Assembly (NCBI GenBank): GCA_016779325.1 | Contig: JADHNU010000018.1 | Coordinates: forward strand, 1-43,710 | Direction of reading: 5' to 3' | Length of the DNA: 43,710 bases | From: Pseudomonadales bacterium | GTDB taxonomy: Bacteria; Pseudomonadota; Gammaproteobacteria; Pseudomonadales; Azotimanducaceae | Shown: positions 8,867-17,339 of the stretch, one piece after another | Layout of the letters: each line of letters begins with the position of its first letter | Position numbering within the stretch: position 1 is the stretch's first letter | Program-made: the position numbers and the translations under genes | The notes under the pieces: generated by a model | Seen by the model: the letters and a program-made list of their open reading frames with translations, nothing else | What the model was told of the DNA's origin: nothing | The model's database searches: none

Positions 8867-10672
8867 ATGACCAACGCAGCTCAGATCGATCCTGACAACC
8901 TTGATTTCGATCCCGACGCGCTCCGCGCCAAGTACCGCGCCGAGCGCGACAAGCGTCTGCGCCCCGACGGCAACAACCAGTACACGCGCATCGAAGGCAA
9001 CCTGGCCCACTACGTGGACGACCCCTACGGCGCCGTCATGCCTCGCGCAGGTCAGTCGGATCTGATCGAGTATTTAATCATTGGCGGTGGCTTTGGCGGC
9101 CTGGTCACGGCTGCCCGGCTCAAGGAGGCAGGCTTCGAGGACGTCCGCATCTTAGAGCACGGGGGCGACTTCGGCGGCACCTGGTACTGGAACCGCTACC
9201 CCGGCGCCGCCTGCGACACGGAAGCCTATATCTACCTGCCGCTGTGCGAAGAAACGGGCTACCTTCCTCGGCATAAGTTCGCCTTTCAGTCGGAGATTCT
9301 GGCGCATGCCCAGCGCATCGGCCGCCACTACGATCTTTACGAGGGCGCGCTCTTCCACACGGCCGTTACGGACCTCGCCTGGCAGGAAGACGCCGGGCGC
9401 TGGCTTGTGCGCACCAACCGGGGTGACGCCCTTCAGGCCCGCTTCGTCATCATGTCCAACGGCCCCCTAAATACCCCCAAGCTGCCCGGTGTGCCTGGCA
9501 TCGAGGCCTTTGAAGGCCATACCTTCCACACCAGCCGCTGGGATTACGCCTACACCGGTGGCTCCAGCGAAGGGCACCTCACGGGCCTGCAGGATAAGCG
9601 CGTAGCGATTATCGGTACGGGCGCCACCGCCGTGCAGTGCATTCCCCATCTCGGCGCGTCCGCCAAGGCGCTCTACGTTTATCAGCGTACCCCCTCCTCC
9701 ATCGACGTGCGGAATAACCGGCCCACGGACCCCGCCTGGGCGGCGAGCCTAACGCCCGGCTGGCAGAAGGCGCGCATGGAGAACTTCAACGTGCTCACCT
9801 CCGGCGGCGTCGTTGAACAGGACCTCGTGATGGACGGCTGGACCGAGATCATCCGCAACCTGATCTCCATGGCCAATTTCCGAGGCTCGGCCATTCCCCG
9901 GGAGGACGTCCCCCGGCTCATGGAGCTGGCCGATTTTCAAAAAATGAATGCCATCCGGGCTCGGGTGGATGAGGTCGTCGAAGACCCCGCCACGGCAGCG
10001 GCCCTCAAGCCCTGGTACCGCCAGTTCTGCAAGCGCCCGTGTTTTCACGACGAGTACCTCCCGACCTTCAACCAACCCAACGTGCACCTCATCGATACGG
10101 CAGGGCAGGGCGTAGAACGGATTACGGCCCGCGGGGTTGTGGCCAACGGTGTGGAAACGCCCGTGGACTGTATTATTTTCGCTACGGGCTTCGAGGTGGG
10201 TACGGCCTTCACCCACCGCGCCGGCTACGACGTGACCGGCCGCGATGGCCTAAAGCTTTCCGAGGCCTGGGCCGAGGGCATGCGCTCTCTCCACGGCCTG
10301 TTCGTACATGGCTTTCCGAACCTGCTCATCACCTCAAACGCGCAATCGGGCTTCACCACGAACTTTCCCCACGCCATGGACGAGCGAGCCCAGCACATGG
10401 CCTACCTTTTCGGCGCGCTCAAGCAACGCGGCGCCAAGCGCCTAGAAGCCACGGCGGAAGGCGAAGCGGCCTGGGTCGACACCATGTTGAAAGCATCCCG
10501 CATGAGCGAAGCCTTTCAGGCCGAATGCACCCCGGGCTACTACAACAACGAGGGGCAACCAAACCCCAAGAGTGCGCAAAATGGCAGCTATGGTCGCGGG
10601 CCGGTGCGGTTTTTTGAGCTGTTGGCCGGGTGGCGCGAGGTAGGCGACTGCGACGGGCTGCGCTTCGACTGA
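8867..10672 (+). CDS. Flavin-dependent Baeyer-Villiger monooxygenase
   Basis: A 601-residue FAD- and NADPH-dependent type I Baeyer-Villiger monooxygenase, which inserts one oxygen atom next to a ketone to give an ester or lactone. Visible are the FAD Rossmann loop GGGFGG (73-78), the DFGGTWYWNRYPGAACD segment (about 101-117), the family fingerprint FxGxxxHxxxW at 215-225 (F215, G217, H221, W225), and the NADPH Rossmann loop GTGATA from Gly250. The long N-terminus of about 65 residues before the first Rossmann fold is like the cyclopentadecanone/phenylacetone class rather than the short cyclohexanone class. Neighbours are the divergent GPH carrier and the downstream peroxiredoxin. The substrate cannot be read from the sequence. 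Confidence 0.93.
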   Translation: MTNAAQIDPDNLDFDPDALRAKYRAERDKRLRPDGNNQYTRIEGNLAHYVDDPYGAVMPRAGQSDLIEYLIIGGGFGGLVTAARLKEAGFEDVRILEHGGDFGGTWYWNRYPGAACDTEAYIYLPLCEETGYLPRHKFAFQSEILAHAQRIGRHYDLYEGALFHTAVTDLAWQEDAGRWLVRTNRGDALQARFVIMSNGPLNTPKLPGVPGIEAFEGHTFHTSRWDYAYTGGSSEGHLTGLQDKRVAIIGTGATAVQCIPHLGASAKALYVYQRTPSSIDVRNNRPTDPAWAASLTPGWQKARMENFNVLTSGGVVEQDLVMDGWTEIIRNLISMANFRGSAIPREDVPRLMELADFQKMNAIRARVDEVVEDPATAAALKPWYRQFCKRPCFHDEYLPTFNQPNVHLIDTAGQGVERITARGVVANGVETPVDCIIFATGFEVGTAFTHRAGYDVTGRDGLKLSEAWAEGMRSLHGLFVHGFPNLLITSNAQSGFTTNFPHAMDERAQHMAYLFGALKQRGAKRLEATAEGEAAWVDTMLKASRMSEAFQAECTPGYYNNEGQPNPKSAQNGSYGRGPVRFFELLAGWREVGDCDGLRFD

Positions 10673-10678
10673 AAAGCG

Positions 10679-10715
10679 ATCGTTAAAAGCTATGGAAATC
10701 ATCAAAACAATCGAT
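10679..10715. promoter_or_regulatory. OxyR-like operator upstream of the 1-Cys peroxiredoxin
   Basis: Four tetranucleotides are spaced exactly seven bases apart: ATCG (10679-10682), CTAT (10690-10693), ATCA (10701-10704) and CGAT (10712-10715). OxyR tetramers contact ATAG-N7-CTAT-N7-ATAG-N7-CTAT, so the spacing is exact and 12 of 16 contact bases agree. The site lies about 80 bases ahead of a peroxide-detoxifying gene. A weak promoter fits just after it (TCGATT at 10711-10716, 17 bases, TATAGC at 10734-10739), as expected for activator dependence. Protein binding is inferred, not shown. Confidence 0.6.
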
Positions 10716-10753
10716 TTCCAATAGTTATATGTATATAGCCTAATGATCTCAAC

Positions 10754-10773
10754 GGCGCTGTGGCGCCCTTTTT
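10754..10773 (+). terminator. Short hairpin plus T-run between the monooxygenase and peroxiredoxin genes
   Basis: A five-pair GC stem (GGCGC 10754-10758, GCGCC 10763-10767) with loop TGTG is followed by CTTTTT. It can end the monooxygenase transcript about 80 bases after its stop. If the peroxiredoxin promoter is at about 10711-10739, however, the hairpin lies in that gene's 5' leader. It could then act as a weak attenuator. Confidence 0.5.
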
Positions 10774-10794
10774 AGCCCATCAAGGAGATTTCTC

Positions 10795-11451
10795 ATGGCA
10801 ATCCGAATTGGCGAGACCATGCCCAACCTCACCCTCAACACGGACGAAGGCACCTTCGCCCTCCACGACTGGATTGGCGATCAATGGGCCATCATTTTCA
10901 GCCACCCGAAGGACTTCACCCCCGTTTGCACCACGGAATTCGGGGCCGTCGCCCAACTGGCCGAAGCCTTCGCCGCACGCAATACGCGGGTGCTGGGCCT
11001 TTCCGTAGATGGGGTGGACGAGCACAAGGCCTGGAAGGCCGACATCGCCCAGTACGCGGGCGCCCCGGCCACCTTCCCCATCATCGCTGACAAAGACCTC
11101 ACGGTCTCCAAGGCCCTGGATATGCTGCCCGCCAGCGCCTATCTGCCCGATGGCCGCACGGCAGCAGACTCCGCCAGCGTGCGGGTGGTGTTCATCATCA
11201 GCCCGGACAAGAAGCTCCAGCTGTCCATGAGCTATCCCATGTCCGTGGGCCGGAACTTTGCCGAGGTGCTCCGAGCCCTCGACGCGCTCCAAGCCACCTT
11301 TGGCGTGCCCCTGGCCACCCCAGCAGACTGGCAGCCCGGGGACGAAATGATTGTCGCGCTCAGCTTAAGCGACGACGATGCGCGGGCCCGCTTCGGCGAG
11401 ATCACCTGCCCCCTGCCCTATCTTCGGAAGACCGCTCAGCCGAAGAACTAG
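10795..11451 (+). CDS. 1-Cys peroxiredoxin (Prx6 family)
   Basis: A 218-residue cytoplasmic thiol peroxidase that reduces hydrogen peroxide and organic hydroperoxides. The peroxidatic cysteine is Cys45 in FTPVCTTEFG. The C-terminal extension with ITCPLPYLR is typical of the Prx6/1-Cys class (about 210-220 residues) rather than AhpC. There is no resolving cysteine of the AhpC type in the C-terminal half; the late Cys in ITCPLPY is also conserved in 1-Cys members. The ATG has an AAGGAG site 8 bases upstream. An OxyR-like operator lies upstream and a hairpin follows the gene, so it is probably a monocistronic peroxide-stress gene. Confidence 0.93.
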   Translation: MAIRIGETMPNLTLNTDEGTFALHDWIGDQWAIIFSHPKDFTPVCTTEFGAVAQLAEAFAARNTRVLGLSVDGVDEHKAWKADIAQYAGAPATFPIIADKDLTVSKALDMLPASAYLPDGRTAADSASVRVVFIISPDKKLQLSMSYPMSVGRNFAEVLRALDALQATFGVPLATPADWQPGDEMIVALSLSDDDARARFGEITCPLPYLRKTAQPKN

Positions 11452-11465
11452 GAAAAACGCGCCGC

Positions 11466-11485
11466 GCCGGCCCCTTGGGGCCGGC
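11466..11485 (+). terminator. Strong GC hairpin after the peroxiredoxin gene
   Basis: A perfect palindrome GCCGGCCCC/GGGGCCGGC (11466-11474 and 11477-11485) lies 15 bases after the peroxiredoxin stop. It is followed only by ATTTC, so as an intrinsic terminator it is imperfect. A possible -10 for the next gene (TACACT, 11494-11499) follows directly. Confidence 0.5.
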
Positions 11486-11544
11486 ATTTCGCCTACACTG
11501 GCGCGCATCCGCACGGGCCACCCTCCCCCGCCCCAGGAGCCCCT

Positions 11545-12315
11545 ATGCTTTTGCGACGCCCCCTCACGCACGTTCTCTGCGCTGTCGGCCTTCTTGGTTC
11601 CGCCGCAGCCTATGCCCAACCGGGCCCGCCCCAGGGATGGCTCAAGGAATTTGGCCTCGGCGCCATCGTGAACCCCAAGCGCCCAGGCAGCGACAGCTAC
11701 CAGTTCCGCCCTATCCCGATTTTCGATTTTCGCTATCTCGATGAACGCGGCGTCCGCCACTTTGCCAATGTGCCCCAGGGCCTCGGCACCTACCTATACC
11801 GGGGCCAAAGCAAGATCGGCGTGGCCCTCGCCCCGGGGTTTGGTACCCGCGATGACGCCCCAGGACTCGAGGAAATTGGCATTGCCACGGAAGCCCGGCT
11901 GTTCTGGGAGCGCGACCAGGGCCCCTGGCGCCTAAGTGCCACAGCTGCGGCGGACCTGGGCACGGGCCATGAGGGCGCCTACCTCGACCTCGGGGTCGCC
12001 CGCCGCGGCCGCCTAGGCCCCCAAGGCTTCTGGAGCCTGGGGCCAAGCCTGCGCCTCGTGGACGCGGCCTACGCGCGCGCCCAGTACGGCATTCGCCCCG
12101 AGGAAGCCGGGCCATCGGGCTTTGCCGCCTTTGATGCGGGCTCGGGGCTCGAGCAGGTGGCGATAAGTGCGGTGGTGCGCAAACCGCTGGCGGGAAAATG
12201 GTCTTGGACCGCGGTGGCGCGCCTGGCCTATCTCACGGGAGACCGCGCTGACAGTCCGCTTGTGGACACGCCGGTGCAAGGCTTTTTACTGCTGGGGATC
12301 ACGAGGCCATTCTAG
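11545..12315 (+). CDS. MipA/OmpV family outer-membrane protein
   Basis: A 256-residue outer-membrane beta-barrel protein with a signal peptide cleaved near AYA-QP (residue 24-25). It shows the family pattern of a short N-terminal GLGAIVNPK segment, alternating beta strands, and a terminal aromatic residue (ITRPF), the BAM recognition signal. MipA scaffolds murein synthases in E. coli and OmpV-like members are porins or adhesins, so the job here is not fixed. It ends 9 bases short of the convergent tRNA-Lys gene. A TACACT hexamer about 45 bases upstream is a possible -10. Confidence 0.85.
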   Translation: MLLRRPLTHVLCAVGLLGSAAAYAQPGPPQGWLKEFGLGAIVNPKRPGSDSYQFRPIPIFDFRYLDERGVRHFANVPQGLGTYLYRGQSKIGVALAPGFGTRDDAPGLEEIGIATEARLFWERDQGPWRLSATAAADLGTGHEGAYLDLGVARRGRLGPQGFWSLGPSLRLVDAAYARAQYGIRPEEAGPSGFAAFDAGSGLEQVAISAVVRKPLAGKWSWTAVARLAYLTGDRADSPLVDTPVQGFLLLGITRPF

Positions 12316-12324
12316 GAAGGAAGA

Positions 12325-12399
12325 TGGTGGGCCGTGATGGATTCGAACCATCGACCAAGTGGTTAAAAGCCACCTGCTCTACCGCTGAGCTAACGGCCC
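12325..12399 (-). tRNA. tRNA-Lys (anticodon TTT), CCA encoded
   Basis: The minus strand folds into a full cloverleaf. The acceptor stem is GGGCCGT/ACGGCCC with discriminator A and an encoded CCA (12325-12327). The D arm is GCTC/GAGC, the anticodon arm GGTGG-CTTTTAA-CCACT with anticodon TTT, and the T arm GATGG-TTCGAAT-CCATC. The position after cpoB-queE-queC is the same as in Pseudomonas. No integrase or repeated tRNA 3' end is present, so the gene is not used as an integration site in this window. Confidence 0.98.
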
Positions 12400-12438
12400 G
12401 ACGCGATGTGCCGCAGAAGGATTTGCAGCGAGGGGCGC

Positions 12439-12466
12439 ATTATAGACATCTCGGCCCCGATGACAA
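12439..12466 (-). promoter_or_regulatory. Stable-RNA type promoter of tRNA-Lys
   Basis: On the minus strand TTGTCA (12466-12461), a 16-base spacer and a perfect TATAAT (12444-12439) stand about 40 bases ahead of the tRNA. They are followed by the GC-rich discriminator GCGCCCC, the hallmark of stringently controlled rRNA and tRNA promoters. The -35 box begins 6 bases past the end of queC, so the tRNA need not rely on read-through. Confidence 0.85.
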
Positions 12467-12472
12467 TGGCGT

Positions 12473-13186
12473 TCAGCGATATGCGGTGGGGTCTGCCACC
12501 CGGGCCGCTTCAAAGCCTTCCCGGCGCAACCGACAGCTATCGCACCGTCCACAGGCCTGCCCTTCCACCGTGGCCTGATAGCAAGAAACGGTGAGCGCGT
12601 AGGGTACGCCAAGGGTGGTGCCCCAGCGGATGATCTCCGCCTTGCTGAGCATGAGCAGGGGCGCGTGCACCTTAAAGGCACCGGTTTCCACTCCAACTTT
12701 CGTCGCCAAGTTAGCCAGGGCCTCAAAGGCATCGATAAAGGCCGGGCGGCAATCCGGGTACCCGGAGTAATCCACGGCGTTCACGCCCAGGGCGAGATCC
12801 GTGGCGCCAAGGGCCTCGGCAACGCCGAGGGCATGAGCTAGGAAAATCGTGTTTCGGGCCGGAACATAGGTGATGGGGATGCCTTCCGTCGGGCTCTCCG
12901 GCACCGCGAGATCGTCGTCCGTTAGGGCGCTGCCCGAAAAGGCCTGCGCATCGAGGCGGACCAGGCGAAAGCTTTCCGCACCCAGCGCCTCGGCCACCGC
13001 CCGGGCGGCGGTCAGCTCAGACCGGTGCTTCTGGCCATAATCAAAGGCAACGGCATGGCAGGCATAGCCCGCCGCGCGAGTGGCTGCGAGCACGGTGGCG
13101 GAATCCAGGCCCCCGGATAGCAAGACCACGGCGGGACGCCCTTCACCGGGCGGAAGGGGGCCGCTTCGGCTGTCACCTGTGGTCAT
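12473..13186 (-). CDS. queC: 7-cyano-7-deazaguanine synthase
   Basis: A 237-residue cytoplasmic enzyme that turns 7-carboxy-7-deazaguanine into preQ0 using ATP and ammonia, on the path to queuosine in tRNA. The PP-loop SGGLDSAT begins at Ser24. The C-terminal zinc site is seen as SCYQ with CGRCDSC near residues 199-218. DYGQKH and [12 protein letters not shown] are also family-typical. It sits 9 bases after queE, which makes its substrate. About 18 residues precede the usual family start, so a slightly later start is possible, though the ATG at 13186 is the only obvious one. Confidence 0.96.
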   Translation of the reverse strand: MTTGDSRSGPLPPGEGRPAVVLLSGGLDSATVLAATRAAGYACHAVAFDYGQKHRSELTAARAVAEALGAESFRLVRLDAQAFSGSALTDDDLAVPESPTEGIPITYVPARNTIFLAHALGVAEALGATDLALGVNAVDYSGYPDCRPAFIDAFEALANLATKVGVETGAFKVHAPLLMLSKAEIIRWGTTLGVPYALTVSCYQATVEGQACGRCDSCRLRREGFEAARVADPTAYR

Positions 13187-13195
13187 GATGACCTC

Positions 13196-13861
13196 CTAAA
13201 CGCCAGGGCGATCGCCCCAGATGAGCTTATGGAGCTGGAGCTGCATGCGCACCGGGAGCCGATCTTCCAGAATCCAGCCTGCGAGGTCCTCCGGCGCAAG
13301 CACCCCCGTACTCGGGGAGAAGAGCACGTCATGGACGCGACCGGTAAGGCCCAGGGTTTCGAGCTTCATCCGCGCCCATTCGTAGTCCCCCCGATCGCAG
13401 ATCACGAATTTCACTTGATCGGTCGGCTTGAGCTGATCGATGTTGTCCCAGTGATTACGACCAACCTCGCCGGATCCGGGTGTCTTCAAATCGAGGACCA
13501 CGCTTACCCGGGCATCGAGGCCCGCAATAGGCAGGGCTCCGCTCGTCTCGAGGGACACCTCGGGCGCTGTGGGAAGATCACAGAGCACCTTCAGCAGCGC
13601 GCCACAGCCGGGCTGGGCCAAAGGCTCCCCGCCCGTGACCGTGATAAAGCGCGGCTCATAGGTCGCCACCTCGGCCACAATCGCTTCAAAGGTGCGCAGT
13701 TCACCCCCGGAGAAGGCGTAGGCCGTATCGCAGTAGCCACAGCGCAGCGGACAGCCCGTGAGGCGGACGAAAACCGTCGGCCGCCCCGCGGTGCGGGCTT
13801 CCCCCTGCAAGGAATAGAAAATTTCCGTGATCCGGAGCGTCGCCGGCGCCTTAGCAGTCAC
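13196..13861 (-). CDS. queE: 7-carboxy-7-deazaguanine synthase (radical SAM)
   Basis: A 221-residue radical SAM enzyme that contracts 6-carboxytetrahydropterin to 7-carboxy-7-deazaguanine. The cluster-binding motif CPLRCGYC gives Cys37, Cys41 and Cys44 with the standard CX3CX2C spacing. IFYSLQGEARTAG at the N-terminus binds substrate and VTGGEPL binds S-adenosylmethionine. It lies 2 bases after cpoB and 9 bases before queC, so it is very probably translated from the same message. queD and queF are not in the window. Confidence 0.96.
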   Translation of the reverse strand: MTAKAPATLRITEIFYSLQGEARTAGRPTVFVRLTGCPLRCGYCDTAYAFSGGELRTFEAIVAEVATYEPRFITVTGGEPLAQPGCGALLKVLCDLPTAPEVSLETSGALPIAGLDARVSVVLDLKTPGSGEVGRNHWDNIDQLKPTDQVKFVICDRGDYEWARMKLETLGLTGRVHDVLFSPSTGVLAPEDLAGWILEDRLPVRMQLQLHKLIWGDRPGV

Positions 13862-13863
13862 CC

Positions 13864-14688
13864 TCAGGCTCCGCGGCGATCGAGATAGCTTTGCGTTAGG
13901 CGGGCCGCGGCGCTGTCCGGATGCTCAGATAGCACGCGCTGAAAGTAGCGGGTAGCGTCGCTCGACACCCCAAGCTGATCGTAGACCACGCCCAGCTTAT
14001 AGAGGGCGTCGGGCACCTTGGGGTGTTCGGGCCACAGGTTGACCACCTGCACGAAGGCCTGGCGGGAAGACTCGAGATCGGGGTTAGCCAGCGCGAGGTA
14101 GAGCTCCCCAAGCCAATACCAGGCATTGGGGACATAGGTGCCTGCGGGAAACGCCTCAATAAAGGCCTTGAAGGCGGGAATGGCCTCGGCAAAGCGCTTA
14201 TCACGCGTCAGGGCAAAAGCGGCCTCGTAGGCTTCACGCTCGTCGCCGGCAACCGCCACAGCGCCCTGCGCCGTTGCCATTTCCGCCACGGGCGCGCTCG
14301 GGGCCGCCGGGGTGGCCGGAGCGAGGCCCGATAGACGAGCGACTCGCCGGTCTAGATCGATATAGCGATCTCGCGCTGCCGTCTCCATGCGCTGAAGGGC
14401 CTTTGCCTGGGTTTCCACCAAGCCCCGGAGCATCATCACTTCCGCTTGGAGCGCTTGAAGCTGCTCAAAGAGCACGTCCGGCGACCGGCTTGGCGCCTGG
14501 GGCGCATCCGACTCCATCACGAGCTGGGGCTCCCGGTAGGGCACACCATCGCTCACCGCGGGCCCGGAACTCCGGACCGGCGGCCGACTCAAGGTAGGGG
14601 TCGCGTCTTCGACCGGCGCCGGGGCGGCCTGAGCCGCCTGAGCGAAAAGAAGGGCGCCGCCCAGAGCGGCGCGCAGGAGGGCGTTCAT
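13864..14688 (-). CDS. cpoB: Cell division coordinator CpoB (YbgF)
   Basis: A 274-residue periplasmic protein that links peptidoglycan synthesis (PBP1b) with Tol-Pal action during constriction. It has a signal peptide to about residue 21, a proline-rich stretch (about 22-70), a heptad-like coiled coil (about 72-118) that trimerises in the family, an alanine-rich linker, and TPR units from about 150 to the end. It lies 3 bases after pal, its conserved position at the end of the tol-pal operon. Confidence 0.93.
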   Translation of the reverse strand: MNALLRAALGGALLFAQAAQAAPAPVEDATPTLSRPPVRSSGPAVSDGVPYREPQLVMESDAPQAPSRSPDVLFEQLQALQAEVMMLRGLVETQAKALQRMETAARDRYIDLDRRVARLSGLAPATPAAPSAPVAEMATAQGAVAVAGDEREAYEAAFALTRDKRFAEAIPAFKAFIEAFPAGTYVPNAWYWLGELYLALANPDLESSRQAFVQVVNLWPEHPKVPDALYKLGVVYDQLGVSSDATRYFQRVLSEHPDSAAARLTQSYLDRRGA

Positions 14689-14691
14689 TAC

Positions 14692-15228
14692 TTAGTACGC
14701 AAGCTCCACGCGGCGATTCTTCGACCAGGCGGATTCCGCAGAGCGCGGATCCACAGGCCGCTCTTCGCCATAGCTCACGACGCGCAGCTGGCTGCTGGCA
14801 ACGCCCATGGACTGGAGATAATCCCGAACTGCCGAGGCGCGACGCTCCCCGAGGGCCAGGTTGTACTCCCGGGTGCCGCGCTCATCGGCATGGCCCTGGA
14901 TCGTGATGCGCACGGCACCGTTATCCTTCAGGTAGTCGGCATGCTCTGCCAGCAGCGCCCGGGCCCGGGGCTTGAGCTCGGTCCGGTCGAAATCGAAATA
15001 GAACACATAGCCAATGGGCCGGCCCGATTCGTCAAGGGGAAAGCCTGCTTCGTTGGTCACGGGACGCGGCGCGGGCGTCACCATGGGGGGCGCGGCCGGG
15101 GCCGTTTCCACGGGTGCTTGGGCCTCGGGCTCCGGCGCAACTTCCGGTTCTCCCGTGCTCTGGCAGGCAGCCAGGACAAATGCGGCAAGCGAGCTAATGA
15201 GAAGGGTCCGCAAGGACGTGCGTTTCAT
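14692..15228 (-). CDS. pal: Peptidoglycan-associated lipoprotein Pal
   Basis: A 178-residue outer-membrane lipoprotein that binds peptidoglycan and TolB/TolA. The signal peptide ends in the lipobox LAAC, giving lipidated Cys22. A proline/alanine/glutamate-rich tether of about 50 residues is longer than in E. coli. The OmpA-like domain (about 72-178) contains GHADERGTREYNLALGERR, which holds the diaminopimelate-binding Asp and Arg. An 82-base gap separates it from tolB, larger than elsewhere in the operon and with a run of nine T on the minus strand, so extra control or an internal promoter is possible. TAGGAG precedes the start. Confidence 0.96.
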   Translation of the reverse strand: MKRTSLRTLLISSLAAFVLAACQSTGEPEVAPEPEAQAPVETAPAAPPMVTPAPRPVTNEAGFPLDESGRPIGYVFYFDFDRTELKPRARALLAEHADYLKDNGAVRITIQGHADERGTREYNLALGERRASAVRDYLQSMGVASSQLRVVSYGEERPVDPRSAESAWSKNRRVELAY

Positions 15229-15310
15229 GACGGGCTCCTAAAGTGTTGTCCCAGCAACGAAAAAAAAATCCTACAGCGGCAGTGCTTGAACCCCTAAAGC
15301 CCCCTGAAAC

Positions 15311-16615
15311 CTACAAAAACGGGGACCAAGCAGGCTCACGCACATCACCTTCCGTAGAAGGTAGACGATACTTCACTCTGCCGTCGATCGATACGACTGC
15401 GAGTATACCGCGGCCGTTGCTTCGGGTCGCGTAAATCGCCATGGACCCATTGGGCGCTACGCTCGGCGACTCGTCAAGGCTTGTCTCCGTAAGGATCTGC
15501 ACCGTACCCCGCTCAAGATCCTGGGTGGCGATATGGAAAATCCCCTCACGCCGATGCACGAAGATCAGATAGCGGCCATCCGCAAGCATCCGCGCCCGCG
15601 CGTTGTAGTCGCCCACAAAGGTCAGCCGCTCGATGGCCCGGGAGCGCACGTTCATTTTGTAAATTTGCGGCCCGCCGCCCCGGTTCGAGGTGAATAGCAC
15701 GGCCTCGCCATCCGCGGTCCAACTCGGCTCCGTATCAATGGCAAAGTGGCGGGTCATTTGGCGCAATTTGCGAGTCTCAAGATCCAGTGTATAGATATCC
15801 GGATTCCCCGCCGCCGACAGCACGAGCGCTAACTGCTTGCCGTCGGGGGAAAACACCGGCGCACCGTTTAGGCCTTCGAAATCCGTAAGCTTCTCCCGGC
15901 GCCCCGTGGCAATCTCCTGGAGATAGATGGCCGGCTTCCCCGTTTCGAAGGACACGTACACCACCGTCTGACCGTCAGGGGACCAACTGGCGGATAGGAT
16001 GGGCTCCCGGGATTTCAGCAGCGTCTGAGCATTCGCCCCGTCCGCATCGGCCATTTCCAGGCGAAAGGTTTCCCGCTCCGTCGCGATGTTCTGCGCGACG
16101 ACGTATAACAGGCGCGTAGAGAAGGCGCCGGGAATACCGGTCAGCTGCTCATAGGCCCGGTCGCTAATGCGATGGGCCAGCGCCCGGAGCTGGCTCGCCG
16201 GGGCCTCCAGGGTTTCGTTGAAAAGTAAGCGTTCCGCGAAAACATCAAAGAGGGCGTAGCGCGCCTCTACCCCCTGATCGGTCGCGCGGACGCTCCCCAG
16301 TAGGACGTAGGCAATCCCCTGAACCCGCCAGTCGCGAACGTAGAGATCTTCCGGACGGCTGGGGAGGCTGAGCATATCCTCCGGCGCCGTCATGGCGAAC
16401 TGGCCGCTGCGGGCGAGGTCAAAGCGAATGATCTTGCCCAGATCTTCCGGGGGCCGACCCCGCCCCTGCCAGGCAAAGGGCACCACCGCCAGCGGCACAG
16501 GCGCATCCACCCCCTGGGTGATCTCGATGGCGAGTTCCGCCCGCGCGCCCCCTCCTAGGCTGAGCAGCCCCAGAAGGAACACTGCGGCAAAGGTGCGTGT
16601 CCGCAAAGAAACCAT
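15311..16615 (-). CDS. tolB: Tol-Pal system periplasmic protein TolB
   Basis: A 434-residue periplasmic protein with a signal peptide cleaved near GARA (about residue 27). Its N-terminal alpha/beta domain spans about 30-160. A six-bladed beta-propeller runs from about 190 to the end, seen as repeated [26 protein letters not shown] and [13 protein letters not shown] blades. It binds Pal and is released by TolA at the division site. Length equals the family norm. It lies 5 bases after tolA. Confidence 0.97.
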   Translation of the reverse strand: MVSLRTRTFAAVFLLGLLSLGGGARAELAIEITQGVDAPVPLAVVPFAWQGRGRPPEDLGKIIRFDLARSGQFAMTAPEDMLSLPSRPEDLYVRDWRVQGIAYVLLGSVRATDQGVEARYALFDVFAERLLFNETLEAPASQLRALAHRISDRAYEQLTGIPGAFSTRLLYVVAQNIATERETFRLEMADADGANAQTLLKSREPILSASWSPDGQTVVYVSFETGKPAIYLQEIATGRREKLTDFEGLNGAPVFSPDGKQLALVLSAAGNPDIYTLDLETRKLRQMTRHFAIDTEPSWTADGEAVLFTSNRGGGPQIYKMNVRSRAIERLTFVGDYNARARMLADGRYLIFVHRREGIFHIATQDLERGTVQILTETSLDESPSVAPNGSMAIYATRSNGRGILAVVSIDGRVKYRLPSTEGDVREPAWSPFL

Positions 16616-16620
16616 AAAGC

Positions 16621-17337
16621 TCAGTACCTCAAATCGTTGGGTGAGAAGGTGACGGTTACGGTGCGAAAGTAGGCATCGAAGACGGCGGGATCCTCGGGGA
16701 CCCGAAAGGGCGCCGCCCGTCGTACGGCTAAATCCGCCGACCGATCAAAAGCTGCGTTACCGCTAGAGCGGACCAAGGTAACACTGACGAGTTCCCCCGT
16801 GGGCACGAGCGTGAGGCGCAAATCACAGCTCATGCCATTGCGAGCGCTCGGCGGGCGAGACCAGGCCGCGACAATCCGGGCCATCAAATCCGCTTCATAG
16901 CTACCCACGGCTTCCGGCGTGGACGACGCCTGGGCGTCCACTTCTGCCGCCACCGCATCCTCGAAGTCCGTCCCTAGGAGGTCTTGTAGGCTAGGCGATG
17001 GGGGCGCTGCCTCTGCGGGCGGGGCGTTGCGCTCCGGGGCGAGCTTTTCTGGCCGGGCCGGGGCCGGCGCCTCGGGTAAGGGCGCGGGGGCCTTGGCTGG
17101 GGCCTTCGCCTTGGGCTGGGGTTTGGCCTTGGCTTTAGGCTTGGGCTTGGGTTTGGCCTTGGGCTGCGGTTTAGGCGCCGGCGCCACCAGCGTGAGGAGC
17201 TCGGCCATCATGGGCTCCGCCGTACTGCTTTGGCGCAGGCTCGAGGGGGAAGCCCAATTCGCCGAGAACAGGCCAAGAGCCACCGCATGAAACAACAGGG
17301 CCCAGGCCAGAGGCCAAAGGTAGGCGCGAACGCCCAC
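16621..17337 (-). CDS. tolA: TolA envelope-spanning protein (short, Lys/Pro/Ala-rich middle domain)
   Basis: A 238-residue inner-membrane protein that carries proton-motive energy from TolQR to Pal. One transmembrane helix lies at about 8-27. The middle domain (about 52-107) is an imperfect K-P-A-K-P-Q repeat instead of the long alanine-rich helix of E. coli TolA. The C-terminal domain III (about 140-238) keeps the TonB-like fold, with a cysteine in MSCDLRL and the [24 protein letters not shown] core. Total length is little more than half of the E. coli protein (421). Position between tolR and tolB supports the call. Confidence 0.93.
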   Translation of the reverse strand: MGVRAYLWPLAWALLFHAVALGLFSANWASPSSLRQSSTAEPMMAELLTLVAPAPKPQPKAKPKPKPKAKAKPQPKAKAPAKAPAPLPEAPAPARPEKLAPERNAPPAEAAPPSPSLQDLLGTDFEDAVAAEVDAQASSTPEAVGSYEADLMARIVAAWSRPPSARNGMSCDLRLTLVPTGELVSVTLVRSSGNAAFDRSADLAVRRAAPFRVPEDPAVFDAYFRTVTVTFSPNDLRY

Positions 17338-17339
17338 GG

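Noticed and set aside
12325-12399. tRNA-Lys as a possible integration site
   Set aside because: Both flanks (mipA and the que/tol cluster) are core genes, there is no integrase, and no second copy of the tRNA 3' end was seen.
12400-13861. A preQ1 riboswitch controlling queE/queC
   Set aside because: queE is 2 bases from cpoB and queC 9 bases from queE, so there is no leader in which such an element could sit.
15260-15268. Run of nine A (nine T on the minus strand) between pal and tolB as a terminator
   Set aside because: No stem of useful length precedes it on either strand; it may only reflect an A+T-rich leader of pal.
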